A DNA stretch of 64,000 nt from Salvator merianae (GCA_003586115.2 QVOM02000034.1:144896517-144960516); one strand, 5' to 3'; shown: positions 47,358 through 59,225, counted from the stretch's first letter. The notes: generated by a model not told the origin, from the sequence alone. Numbers and translations are program-made.

Positions 47358-47826
47358 CTGTAAAAATAAAATTAAGACACATTTTTTTAAAAATATGCCA
47401 TTTTGACAGCAAAGGCATAGTGTACCTTTATGAGAGCAAAAATTTCTGTCTTATCCTAGTATATATTAAAAATTCACAAACCACGGGGAGGAATTTCATG
47501 ACACCTGAAGGCTAATACATGTAGCATAGCAAAACTTTGTGCTGCAATACATTTTAGACTTTTAACAAGCAAAAAGATTCTTCAGTATTGCTAAAGATCA
47601 GTAGCTCAAAGATAGTCATACATTAGACCATGAAGTGCTAATTAAGTATGACTATTTAGTTAATACTGTCAGAAAAATTGCTTTCAAACAAATGTCAGAT
47701 CTTTTTGAATACTGAAAAATATATGCCATATTTTTATCCATTTTATTTATATCAAGCTTCTTTAAAAAAAAAACACACATGGCAGTATACATGAGTTGCC
47801 TCCCTCCTTTAAACCCTGCAAAGCAG
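47358..47826. other. Intronic sequence, nothing recognised
   Basis: No upstream exon of LRP1B was found here or anywhere to 64000. Confidence 0.5.
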
Positions 47827-48471
47827 GCGCCTTTCTGCACTTACCTGGTACAGATCCTGAACAGTGGGTCTGGAACAAAGGGCCTTTCTGCACTTTCTAC
47901 CTTAGAATGGGATAATTATAGTCCAGCTGCTCCTGGTATAGCTGTGGACTGCTTCACAGCTGTACCAGGAGCAGCTGGACTATAATAATCCCATTCTAAG
48001 GTCATGCAGAAAGGCCCAAAAGATCTAACCTGAAGCTGGAATGGATTGCTCTGGGCTAGAACAACACTGTCTACAAGGTGATGGCTGTTCCAGCCCAGCC
48101 TACACCAGCTTGAAAGCTTGCATGAACTTTGAAGCCAGCCTGCACAAACGTTCCTGGTCTCAGAGCCCCTAGGGCACCTATATTAGTGATGTAATTTGGT
48201 TCACTGCCAAAATGGGTCCTTGGAAACCACACTGAGGCTGCAGCTTTTGCATGTCTCCATGTTCTGGACCAGGCCTGGTTGATCCGCTAGTAGACAGATT
48301 GAGGTCTACGCGTGATCCAGATCAAGTACCCCTTGAGCTCAAACATGAGCCATCCTGCATGGATGAAGCACACCAGTGGGGGGTGGGCCCTTCCATATTC
48401 TGCACTAATGTATAGAAGGCAGAGCCTTAGTGCAGTTGCTGGTAAAGAATATCAGCAAGTGCAGAAGGCCC
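47827..48471. mobile_element. Class E transposon, interrupted by a class A palindrome
   Basis: Left end gcgcctttctgcacttacct; right end agcaagtgcagaaggccc; flanks cag/tag. The inner 'gatccagatcaagtacccct' is shared with 52531 and 61486. The 138-bp palindrome at 47880-48017 sits inside. Confidence 0.7.
47880..48017. mobile_element. Class A palindromic transposon, 138 bp, nested
   Basis: Ends gggcctttctgcactttcta and ggtcatgcagaaaggccc; AAA on both sides. Nearly a full-length hairpin, sharing ccttagaatgggataattat and agctgctcctggtatagctg with 18779-18920. Confidence 0.9.
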
Positions 48472-48490
48472 TAGATTAGTCTGAGATAAA

Positions 48491-48670
48491 GGTCCTTTCT
48501 GCAATTGTCCTTATTGTGGATTATATCCCAGAATAGGGACCTGCTATGTACATACCAGTGCAAACTATGAAAGGTCTTACCCAGGGTCTACCATAGTCTG
48601 CACTAGCATGCAGATGGCAGGTCCCTAATCTGAGATATAATCTGGAATAAGTTCAAGTGCAGAAAGGGCC
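48491..48670. mobile_element. Class B inverted-repeat transposon, 180 bp
   Basis: Ends ggtcctttctgcaattgtcc and aagtgcagaaagggcc; AAA on both sides; inner 'gattatatcccagaataggg'. Confidence 0.85.
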
Positions 48671-48893
48671 AAAATGATGCCTAAAGTTACAATCTTTAAC
48701 TTCAAAAATAAGATGTAAACTTACCTAGACAGTCATATGTCTAGTCCATGTTCTAAAATCAAGTTACTATCTCTAAAAGAGATGAGAAGAGTGTCTTTTG
48801 GACTACAGCCACATGCATTAAAAAAAAAAAAAAAAAAAGCTCAAAAGCAGCTACGAATGTGGTAGTGTGTGGATATTAGTGTTTCCATCCCAA

Positions 48894-49150
48894 CTCTAAT
48901 CCACATTAAAGATCAGAGAATGCACTTTGGAGGTGTACTTTCTTGCCTTTTATGTGAATTAAGCCCTTTCTGCACTGGGCCATTTTCTAAATTATATCCC
49001 AGAATAGGGACCTGCCATCTGTATGCTGGTGCAGACTATGGCAGGTCCTGCCCAGGGCCTGCTGTAGTCTGCATTAGCAAGCTGATGGCAGGTCCCTATT
49101 CTGGGGTATAATCAATAATAAGGCTCAGTGCAGAAAGGGCCTTAGAGGTT
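48894..49150. repeat. Palindromic repeat interrupted by class B transposon
   Basis: ctctaatccacattaa on the left; atgtgaatta then, after the insertion, ttagagg on the right. Related to the intact copy at 28605-28667. Confidence 0.8.
48962..49141. mobile_element. Class B inverted-repeat transposon, 180 bp, with TTA duplication
   Basis: Ends agccctttctgcactgggcc and cagtgcagaaagggcc are bordered by TTA at 48959-48961 and 49142-49144. The paralogous uninterrupted site at 28605-28667 (gtggattagagg) has one TTA, giving a direct before/after picture. TTA fits the target preference of PIF/Harbinger transposases. Confidence 0.93.
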
Positions 49151-50209
49151 CTAGTGTGTGGATGCTGCCACTTCTAAACCACTGTTGATACACTTTTCTT
49201 TCTTTCTGTCTTTCTTTGTCTCTTTTTTTACTGTATGTATGGATACATCCCTGATATTTGGCCACTCCCTCATGATGTTCATCATCTAGCAGAAGTACAG
49301 GGAAACTCAGGATAGCAATACTGCACTTGTTTATCAAGTATATTCAGAAAACAAAACAAAAAATAACTTACAATCCTTTGAAGCTAGTTTTCAATAGCAC
49401 AGCAGAATGAAAAAGCAATTAAGCAGCTGGAAAAGTAAATGTGAGCTATTGGCAAATAATACATGAAGTAGTAATTCAGAGTTCATCACTATCTCATCTA
49501 TTCCAAAGCATAGTATTTCACAGATGGCAAATTATTGACACATTAGTCTTATCCATTTTGAAAGGCAGAGGGAACCCCACCCCCTGCTAAGCCTTAAAAA
49601 AATCTCTTGTGCATTTATCTCTCCATAGATTCATTCACTGATTCATTCTGTGTAAGACTAACAGGAATCTATCAAATATACCTCCAAAGCTTCTAAGCCT
49701 GATATTTGATTAGCAACCACTTTGTTTACTAAACACAAATCAATTTCAATTAACCTTACAATATTTTAACAAGATTACTTTCTCATGAGACTAAATTACA
49801 TTTGTAAATAGAAGACCATCTTGCCATGATTTTAACACTATGAAGACTAATCTGATTTCTAGAGGCTGAATGTTATAATATTGGTCTGTGAATCAATGAG
49901 ATGATTTTCCAGTCTTAATAAAAGGGCTTTAAGTATTAATATTAGAAGAGAAAACTTGATTACTATTACACATTTTTAAAAGGTTAGACGCAATAATTTG
50001 TGTCATCTAGTGAAGGACCACAGTGATTTCACTGAGGGAGAATTAAGTTTGTATTCTGCAAGATTACACCATAAGCATTTAAAAAATATTGTACAGGTCA
50101 GTAGTATCCTTGACAGTATGTTCAGAGAAAGGCTATATTTCATTTGAAATTTATTTTCATTACTTTAGTTGCACAATCAGTGATGCAGAACATGCTGACC
50201 TAAAAGATA
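49145..50209. other. Intronic sequence, nothing recognised
   Basis: No exon. A pyrimidine-rich (TTTC)n-like tract lies at about 49194-49226. Confidence 0.5.
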
Positions 50210-50403
50210 GACTGTTTCTGTACTTACTTTTGGCCCAGTCCAGCAGGACCAGGCCATGATAGAGTGGTTCCATCTGCTCGACAATTCCTTCTATCCCAGA
50301 ACAAGCCTTTCCCTGTGCTGGCTCTGAATATTGAATGATTTTCAGAGCCAGCTTCTGGCTTTTCTGATGGCTAGGAACTAAATTTTCAAGTCTCAGAGCC
50401 GCT

Positions 50404-50973
50404 GGGCCTTTTCGCACTATGGCGGTGGAACGTTCTTGTCCGTTCGCTGGAACGGAGCTTTCGCACTGCCGCGGGCGCGCGCCTCACCCGATCCAAACCA
50501 CATCATACCCGATTCGTACCTGATCCTGGGTAAGGCTAGACAAGTAAAAGCTTGTCTTCATTCTGACCTGCGCGATGGAACGAAGATCGGGGTAGGTGCT
50601 TTCGCACTCCAGTCCACGTTTGAAATGGCATGTGTGGTCTGAAGCTTCACACCCCGGTACGAAGCTTCACACCCCAGTATGAAGCTTCACACCCCAGTAT
50701 GAAGCTTCGTCCCCGGGATAGCCCTTTGGGCATGGCAGCCTAGTTGCCGTTAGGAAGCCGGCTCCGTAAGAAGCCCTCTGGTTACGAAGCAGAGCTCGAT
50801 GTTATGGAGTGCGGTACTGAACTAGCAGCTGCCATTTACACTGTTCCCTCTGCTGGTTGGCTTCGGGTCCGTTCCTCTGGCCGGGAGTGCGAAGGGCAGC
50901 CAGCGTTCTCCAACCTCTCCGGTCCAAAGCCAACTACTGGGAACGTACTACGGAGCTCAGTGTGAAAAGGCCC
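50404..50973. mobile_element. Class D transposon, 570 bp, CpG-rich, with GCT duplication
   Basis: Ends gggccttttcgcactatggc and cagtgtgaaaaggccc; GCT on both sides (50401-50403 and 50974-50976). Much richer in G+C and CpG than its surroundings. The inner part holds four 20-bp tandem units and no recognisable transposase. Looks younger than its host element. Confidence 0.88.
50641..50717 (+). repeat. Four 20-bp tandem units inside the class D transposon
   Basis: Unit gaagcttcacaccccagtat, with units 2 and 3 identical, unit 1 differing at two bases and unit 4 diverging after gaagcttc. Confidence 0.95.
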
Positions 50974-51291
50974 GCTGAAATGTGTCCCCCTGCTAAACTG
51001 GCCAAAATGTGTTCCCCTGCTAAACTGACTCACAGAAGCACATGTCCTTCCTCATGCATCCCTGGACCAATCTAGTGCTCCTGGACTGGCAGTAATCTTT
51101 TTAAAAAAAGATCTACTGGTGTCCTGGCCTAGGCAGCCATTTTGGCCACTTAGACTGGATTATGCTGTTTCCAATGTGGATGCAGCATGCTAGCAGGAGA
51201 TCTGGCCTCTCCAGAAACCACACCAGCAGGCAGAAGGGAGGCCTCTGGACATCTTGCTGACCCTGTGCAAAATGTAAGTGCAGAAAGGCCC

Positions 51292-51885
51292 TTAGTCACA
51301 TAAGCTCTTTCTGTACTATATGGAGTATCCTATGCTGCTGCAGCTTGCTGTTATCTAGAGCCCTCATTAAGGGTTGTCCACATTGTTTTGGAGGATGGGA
51401 AGTAAATTTTTCTACCCCCAAGGCTGGTGGTGTTTTTGCCAGGCACCCAGAAGCAGTGCACTTCTGGTGCCACTTCCAGGTGCCCTGCAAAATGGCACTA
51501 ACCTTGATATAGTGGACCATGGCCTGCATGCTGTCTGCATGTAGGTCATTGTCTGGTTTCTCCACTAGAATGCTCCATAGATTGCTTGCATCCACAGTTG
51601 AAAAGGAATATGGTGCTATTTTGTGCCATAGATTAATCTAAAGCTCTGTCCAGTGTGGATGGAACATTCTAGCAGGGTTGTGGCCTCTGCTAGACCAGTC
51701 CACTTTTGCACCATGGTGAAGACAAAGTAGTCTAGTAGATCCCTTGGGCCCGTCAACCTGCCTATTAAAGACATGGCCCTATAGCACTATTGATCTTCCC
51801 CTGGAATCTTTGCATATCTTTTCTTACTTCAGGGATGCACCAGTAATAAAACTACAGAGGAACAGAAAGGGCTTTTTGTTTGTTT
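51292..51885. other. Intronic sequence with a possible further class E end
   Basis: At 51299 agctctttctgtactata resembles a class E left terminus, but no right end was found. No gene. Confidence 0.4.
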
Positions 51886-52065
51886 GGCCCTTTCTGCACT
51901 TGACCTTATTCGAGATTATATCTTGGAATAGGGACCTGCCATCTGCATGCTACTATGAACTATGGCAGGCCCCACCTGGGGCCTGCTATAATCAGCACTA
52001 GTGTGTGGATAGCAGGTCCCTATTCTGGGATATAGTCCAGAATAAAGCCAAGTGCAGAAAGGGCC
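51886..52065. mobile_element. Class B inverted-repeat transposon, 180 bp
   Basis: Ends ggccctttctgcacttgacc and aagtgcagaaagggcc; TTT on both sides (the 7 bases tttgttt also match, but the region is low complexity). Inner arms as in siblings. Confidence 0.85.
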
Positions 52066-52530
52066 TTTGTTTCTCATTCTTTGATTCAAAACTCTGGCCC
52101 AAATGTCAGCTGGCTCACTTCTGTTCCAAAGGAAGACAGGTATTTTAGTAAAGATCCTCATGTCCAAGGGGACTATGCCAAAATTAGGACCAGGCTTTCT
52201 CAGATCCTTCATGTTAACACATGCCAGAGTATGATGATGTACTGGAGTCCACCTGTTATTCGTATCTGGCCTGTTTCTGGGGACAAAATCCACTTCTACA
52301 AGCACTTCTTTTGCAGACGAGGAAAATATGCTCTACAGAAAGCAATACAGGTCTGGCTTGCTCCTGAGGCTGCTTTGTGATCACTGGAGCAACCTATTTG
52401 CCAGGGTCCATCACTCTAGTGCTGAAAATGGCCTGGTTCTGGGGCCATTTTCAATGCTTCACAGCAGGGCTTGGTTGGAAACATGGGCTGCATTCACCTG
52501 TACAAAAATATGTGGCAAAAAAGCAACTTT

Positions 52531-53280
52531 GGGCTTTTTTGTACTCACCTCTGTTCCACAATATAAGTCCTCCTAGTTTTCTTCTGACTCTCATCTCTGC
52601 ACACGTTAGTGCAGAATAGAAAGACACTGCCCACCACTGGTATACTCCATCTATATTAGACAGAATGTGATCCAGATCAAGAAGCCCTGTAGACCTGATT
52701 AAACAGGTCTACTAGCATATCAGCTTGGGCAGGTCTGTATCATGGAGGTGTACAGAAGACACACCTCCATTTTTGGAACTATCAGAGGACCCATTTGGGA
52801 GGCACACCAAAGCCCACACTGCTGAAATAGGCCCCATGGTGGCTCCAAGGCTAAGAGCTTTTGTTAATATATTCTTACGAATTATCCAACTGCCATAATT
52901 CTATCACATGCCATCTGCACTGAGATGGTCTGCTGAGAACTGCTTGTTGTTTTGGGAATTCAAGGTTGTGTCATGGGAACTGGATAGAAAAGGCAGGAAT
53001 GGAAGTTTGATGTACACTCTGAGCACCGCTGTACTCCTTGTGATCTTTTATTGAATAAAGCTTGCTAGCAGAGTTAAGCTACTCTTGCCTGTGTTCATTG
53101 AGTAAGGCCTGGGGAAAGTATTTCTGACTTGACACTTGTGTTCTCATCCCATCTTTAATCCAACTTTTCTAGCCTACAGTGTTCATGAGAGGGGGAGGGG
53201 AAAAGTGGTGTGTGAATGATTCATCCTGTGAATCCTCTCTTAATTGTCTCTAAACTGCCTCAGATTTTTTTAAAAAAAAA
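52531..53280. mobile_element. Class E transposon, left end and body, containing a solo LTR
   Basis: Begins gggcttttttgtactcacct. 'gtgatccagatcaagaagcc' and 'acctgattaaacaggtctac' match 61486-61990. No right terminus recognised, so the end is approximate. A 187-bp LTR lies at 52948-53134. Confidence 0.5.
52948..53134 (+). mobile_element. Small solo LTR, 187 bp
   Basis: Starts TGTTTTGGG and ends GACTTGACA; flanked by the 5-bp duplication CTTGT (52943-52947 and 53135-53139). AATAAA at 53054-53059 lies 75 bases before the end. Its length is short even for an LTR. It is not clearly related to the LTR at 15352. No internal region remains. Confidence 0.7.
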
Positions 53281-53288
53281 AACCCTAG

Positions 53289-53500
53289 AGGCCTTTCTGC
53301 ACTCACAGGTAATCAGTAATAGGAACCCCTGTAGTCGGTTTCTGGTCTGCATTGGTCTGCATATTAGTGCAGATATTTGAGGCTCTGCCCAATGCTAGTA
53401 TGCTCCATCCACAAAGGACGGAGCATGATGCAGATCAAAGAAATTCTTCTATCCCACACTATTGTATGGAAGGGAGGCCCCTGGGCCTCTTTGTAGACTT
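53289..53500. mobile_element. Class E transposon, left part
   Basis: Begins aggcctttctgcactcacag. 'tgctagtatgctccatccac' and 'gagcatgatgcagatcaaag' parallel 52531 and 61486. Right end absent or decayed. Confidence 0.5.
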
Positions 53501-54505
53501 CACTAGTGAGAAGTGTCAAGTGATTTTGTTTAAAACAAAAAACATATTTAATTTATACACATATTAAAAATATTGCAAAGTAGGTTCACTGGGTACTTTT
53601 ATTCCAGCTACCAGTGTAATAAGATGTATAGAAATAGTAATGATGATCTGTCAAAGTAACCAAATTTGTTGGTTGTAAGAAATATTAGTGCATTCCATTT
53701 CACAAAAGGATTTCTTTAAAAATTCTATTACTTGAAAAACAATCAAAATAAAATTATAGAAATATTAAATGTTATTCAAAGAAAATATCTCAAATAATCC
53801 AATGAGTTTATTACTGCTATGGTTAATCTACAATTACAGTCGAGAGATGCAATTCAAAATCCAGACCCACTGGTAAATCTGATGCTGCAGGGGTGCTTTC
53901 CCCAACAAGTCCATCCTCTCTATGGTGGCTAGACATTGATGAGCCTCAAGGAGATAAAGTAAGGAGCCTGCATGCTGATGTTGCACAATGTGGCTCAGCC
54001 CATTTAAGGCCAGAAATGGCAGCAGCTGGATGGAGATCATAGAAGTGAGTTCACTGCTTAATCTCTTTAGGGATCACCTGCATTTTATTTACCTCTAAGC
54101 ATTCTGTTGAGAGAAGCACCCAATAGGCTCTCTACCTGTTTAAGACGTGTCAAACTGAAGTTCAGCACATGCCTAACAACTACACATGAGGATGTCCCAC
54201 TGCTTCCTATCTGTCTTGCCACTTCTGTTTGCATTAGCCTGTGCAAAAGATGTGAAGGAGGTAGTCATATGTTCTTCCCACCATGATAGGTGGGGCCTAA
54301 GAGACATTTGAAGTTACTGTGGTTTCATTTGAAACTTCCAGATCTTAGTATATTTCCACATGCTGTTCAATAAGTGGTCTCCAAAATGTCTGGATTCAGA
54401 ATTATTTTTTATACCCTCAAATGCCATACTTGGCTGAGAATGAGATCCTGCCAAGGCTTTAAGAAAAAAGTGATGTCTGTCTGCCTGTCTGCCTGAGTGG
54501 ACCTA
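53501..54505. other. Intronic sequence, nothing recognised
   Basis: No exon or clear repeat seen. Confidence 0.45.
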
Positions 54506-54659
54506 GGCACTTTGTGCACTAGACCTTATTCCAGATTATATTCTAGAATAGGGATCTGCCATCCACATGCTAGTGCAGAGTATGGCAGGCCACTAGCATG
54601 TGGATAACAGGCCCCTATTCTGAGTATAACCTGGAATAAGGACCAGTGCAGAAAGGGCT
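54506..54659. mobile_element. Class B inverted-repeat transposon, 154 bp
   Basis: Ends ggcactttgtgcactagacc and cagtgcagaaagggct; flanks cta/tta. It is internally shorter than the 180-bp copies by a deletion in the middle. Confidence 0.75.
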
Positions 54660-57460
54660 TTATATACTGCAATTTCATAAAGACTATGTGGTTTACAGGC
54701 AGAACCCTACCTATAGGGTGCTGGATACCTATATCTTTCACTCTAAGGAAAATTGTATGCTCTAAGGAAAATTGTATCTGTAGCTACCTGGGTGCTCCCT
54801 CCCTCACACTTTCTAATTCAAGTAAGTATCAACAAAGGCAAAGTTTTTTTGATCACCCCTTTAAGAAAAAGCATCCCTTCTGTAGATGTACAAAATGTTA
54901 ACTGATTGAATGCCCAAAAGCCTACCTCACTTTTCTCCATAGCAGTCTTCATTCACATCCAAGTCTGGCAATGCATTCCTGACAGTGAATGTTACTCACT
55001 GATTGGCCTCTCATCTCCCTGGCTTTCTGTGGCCCTGGCTGGTTACTCACCCATAGCAACTATTCCCATGCTGTGATTGGCTACATTTCCCACCACTGTG
55101 CTTATGTAGTTTCTCACCCAATCCGACTAAAAGAAAGAGATACCTCTGGTGTTATGAAACCCCAAGAGAAGACTTTGAAATGGTGTAAGGGATAATTGTT
55201 ATTACAGCCTCAGATTTGCCTAGAGGGAGCCTCACTAAGCATGTCTGATTGTACTCTAAGTGTCAACTATTTGGGTTGAATTGGTTGTGTGAGTTAACCA
55301 GTAGTCCCTTGAAAAGGGATAGATACACAAATCTAAAGATGAAGAACAAAAAGATCAATCTGTTAATTGTTTGAACACTGTAAAACAATTAACTTTGACA
55401 CTGTGATTATATGAGTGCTTCTATATATTTCTATGGTCAAATTAGAGCAAGTGTTTACATACAATTAACATAAAATTACAAATATAGTCTCACAATTAAC
55501 AATAAAATTTATGATGTAAAAAATGTTAATAGGTGCAATGTTAATCATAGTAAAGCTGTGCAGAACTATTTGTGGCAAGCACTGTGCAAATCTGCATGTG
55601 GTTGGTATAATGAATGGTTTCTAATGAGCCAATGACTGCCTTGCAATGCAAGAAAAGTCAATCTAAAGCTAGTATAAATGAAGCCAGATGCACTTAGATC
55701 TCAGATGGTTGGATTAATCTGACAAGCAAAGGTGGGCAGCGTACAGTCATTGCCATTTTACCTTTGGTGCTCTGAGCCCTTAGTGGTCAAGCTGTGAATA
55801 TTCTGAAGATCAGCACAAGACCATCAATTTGCATCTACAAAGCCAATCAGAAACCCAGTGAAGAAGATCCATCTAAGGTCAAAACACTTGCTGTAATTTG
55901 ACAATAGAAATATATAGAAGCACACTTATCATCATAGTGACGAAGTTAATTGTTTTGTAGTGCTCAATAGAAAGATCCCTTTGTTCTTCATCTTCATGAG
56001 CTGTTTATGCTCCATGAGGATGCTTGAAGAAAATCTCCTAAAGCAGAGCTTTTCCTGCTTCTTTCAGTAGTTGTCCTGGCTCTGAGTTTGCTACTAGTTG
56101 TGGAGAACTTAAATCAGGAGCTGTTCTGTTTTGACTTGAGATCCCTCTCCTCTAACATTTGTTCCTTTGTTGCTTGTTTGCGTCGAGAAGCTCTAACACT
56201 GGAGTTTAGCTATGGTTATTTGGATGAAACTGGGACTCCTGAAATCAGAGGAGTGTTTTATTTCACAGTTGGCAGTTTAAACAATAGCATAGGTAAACTA
56301 GGTTTCAGAACTACATCCGTATAAAAAATGAAAAACAAAATAAAACCAAAATGCCACACGAGAGAGAAAGTACAAGTCTGTAGACTAGATTTAACAGACA
56401 TATTTTCTATCAGAAGTATCACATATGGCTGTGATTTTGCTTTGGTCATGGCAAACAGCCATTAATTTGTTAATTGCTCAAAACAAATCTGGTTTACCAC
56501 AGTGTTAATTATTATTGCTACCCCCTGCACCCAACCCTTCCACATTGAATAAACTAATGACACATAACATGTTGGGGGAGAAAATACCAGAATAGTCTTT
56601 ATTATAAAACAAGTCTCCTACTTGTGCTAATTGAAAGCACTAAGATCAGACTATAAAATACAATGAATTAAATAGCAGGCCTACCATTGCCATTTTCCTA
56701 CTTAGTGTTATTGCTTAGCTATTCTTTTTGTATCCTTTACCACCCTTTATCTTCCTCATTTGAAGGACTTACTAAGGGAAGTAAAAGAACATCACAAAAA
56801 TACTGGGTAGGTTACACTTACTCAATGAACAATGTGACCTATTGGCCTGCTCTTAAAACATTTTAATGCCTTGAACATTTTGACAGCTGTTTGCTTTTCA
56901 ATTTAAGAGAGGGCATAGGGGCCCACAATTTTCAGCCTGCCTTCGGTTTTGTTGCTGAAAAATTGTTAAGGGCAGCAACAGAGCTAATATCTTCCTACAC
57001 CATCTCCTTTTTTTTTAAAAAAAAAAGTTTATTCAAAATGTAACAGGCAAACAGTAAAATATATAAACCTTAACAAAATGGTCACATGTAGCTTTTTTTT
57101 TTAATCTTACCTTCATAAATCTTCTTTAATACATCTCCCTTCAGAAATCTCAAAAATAATTAATATGTGTCACAAATCCTTGTGATATGTTTTTTGGAAA
57201 TAATGTAAAGCATTATAACTAAAATTTGCTTACATTTGTTTTTATATCTTGTGAAACTGCAAATATAATTGAGGTTTCAATTCGATGTTCATTTATCTAT
57301 AATTAAACCCAGAGAGATTATCTTTCCAGTAAACATGACTAGGTTTTGTGTGATTATATGTACTCTGCTGGACTACTGGTACAAATCAACGTCAAGATAA
57401 CAATTTAACCCATTAACAAATCTTTTACTGTTGAGTGACTATAGTCCCACCTATTTTGAT
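54660..57460. other. Intronic sequence, nothing recognised
   Basis: Long AT-rich stretch with no upstream LRP1B exon and no repeat family that I can name. Confidence 0.5.
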
Positions 57461-57468
57461 TTATTTAT

Positions 57469-57481
57469 ATATCTATATCTA

Positions 57482-57513
<32 letters not shown>

Positions 57514-57520
57514 TCTATAT
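57469..57520. repeat. (CTAT/CTGT)n microsatellite
   Basis: CTGT units followed by about seven CTAT units. Confidence 0.95.
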
Positions 57521-57642
57521 ATTGAAACAGTTGGGACTTTTACTGTGAACATATATAACAGCACAATTCTAAGAGACTGGTTTTATCTAAGTTTTAATTT
57601 ACTTCCAATCAACTTATTCAGTGAAAAGAACACATCAACAAA

Positions 57643-57898
57643 GGGCCTGTTCACACTTTGTGCTAGCAAGCACAAATTAGTGCACCATAGCTTTACCAGA
57701 AGCTGATAGTCACCTCCCAGTAAAGAGCATTTTCACTTGTCAGGGCCATCGTGCACTGCACGCAATAGCCAGGCCTATACAATCACCCGATTATGGCTGC
57801 ATGATCACCTGATTGCACCTGCACACTCCTGTGCACTGGGCAGCACTGGCAGCCACCATGGCAGTGGCCATTCTAAGGTGTTAAGTACAAAAATGTCT
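57643..57898. mobile_element. Class C inverted-repeat transposon, shortened
   Basis: Left end gggcctgttcacactttgtg. The inner part resembles 15131 and 33685. The right end (aagtacaaaaatgtct) is worn and the border uncertain. Confidence 0.55.
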
Positions 57899-58359
57899 CA
57901 AATCACAAGCTGTTTTCCTTCCACATAATCTAACTCTAGTTTTCGTGAAGAGTGAATAAAAGCCAATGATAGTGAAATTAATAAACTAGCTCTTTAGCCC
58001 ATAAAGAAGCCCATGCTTTAGATGCTTGGCAAGTTGTCATAAATCCTGCTTAAACCAGTAGACTGGATAGCATGGTCCAGGAAGCGCTGCTGATACATAT
58101 TTGATACACATTTTTATATATGTTCCATAAGTAACCAATTATCAGCATTTGTCCAATTTGCATGATGCTTTCTCTGACCCATAAGATGTCAGTACTGTCA
58201 CCCCAGATGATGTCATTATATAAGTGACAGCTCTTGACAGCTAGCAGCTGCTTCCTGCCAAAAAATAACAATTTTTCCCTACAAAATCCTCCAGGATATA
58301 TGGCACACATTCCATGCCTAACAGAACCTTTAGAACCTATGTCATAGTGATAGGACAAG

Positions 58360-58756
58360 GGAAGTGTGATGGGAGGAGGAGGATTGGCTCTTACAAGGAA
58401 AAGAAGACTCAGTACTTGGTATGAGTTTCACCTACCAATTCTCAGACTCTTTCTCAGGGTCCAGGTGTCACGACTGCTGGAGTATGTGGATTTGATGTGC
58501 TGCAGTTTAACACCACTTCAGTCTGTAGTGAGACAACCTCAATTTATGTTTTACTCATTGAGGAAGGGTCTGACCTAATTTATGCCACAGAGACCTGGTT
58601 TAAGACAGAGGGTGATGTGGCTTTCTCTGAGATCTGCTCACCAAGTTTCTCCATGCTTCATCAGCCTTGTCCCCACTGCCAGGAAAACAGTGTTGCCTTG
58701 GTGGCTCATGATTCACTGGCAGTAATCAGGGTCACTGTCCCTTAGTGGTTGGCAGT
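58360..58756 (+). mobile_element. L2-type LINE fragment (endonuclease start)
   Basis: Translates in pieces as QFNTTSVCSETTSIYVLLIE then EGSDLIYATETWFKTEGDVA, matching L2 'NARSVxNKTxxIHDLILDEGADLxCITETW'. Inactive. Confidence 0.75.
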
Positions 58757-58769
58757 AAGTGCCTCCCCT

Positions 58770-58806
<37 letters not shown>
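58770..58806. repeat. (CA)n-(TA)n microsatellite
   Basis: About 12 CA units, then about 6 TA units. Confidence 0.97.
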
Positions 58807-58879
58807 AACAAAATACTGATTGTATTTCAAAATACAAATAATACAACCAGATTGAAACATGCACAGAAAAAACAAAAAA

Positions 58880-59225
58880 AGAAAAATATAAACTATGTAA
58901 AACAACCACCTCTTCTCCCCTCCCAATTATGTCTTATCTTCTTTTTTGTGACTTAATTTATATAATTCTTTTTTGGTAATACAATAATTGGGTTTTCCCT
59001 TTATTACTACACCACTTTGATAAAATAAGCCTTTTCTGGGATATTCAATCCTTGTAAATTCTGTGAGGCCACCAGTAATGCGAACCAAATTTTTACATTC
59101 CTCCAAACCCTTTATTGCATTCAGCACTGCTTTTTGCACAGTAGTATATTCATTGAACATAGTCTTCAAAATTATATCATATCATTTTTGTAGCTTTAAT
59201 TTATCCACATATTTTTGAAATCTTG
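58880..59225 (-). repeat. Possible diverged interspersed repeat
   Basis: An 80-codon minus-strand frame (59169-58927) contains a run like KAVLNAIKGLEECKNLVRIT. Composition and a nearby A-rich run suggest a retroposon, but I cannot assign a family. Confidence 0.25.

Larger units (their letters stand above)
50210..51291. mobile_element. Class E transposon, interrupted by a GC-rich class D element
   Basis: Left end gactgtttctgtacttactt; right end tgtaagtgcagaaaggccc; flanks ata/tta. Without the 570-bp insertion it is about 510 bp, close to the 505-bp copy at 61486-61990. Confidence 0.7.

Noticed and set aside
47072..47515. 147-codon plus-strand frame
   Set aside because: It is the antisense shadow of LRP1B exon A.
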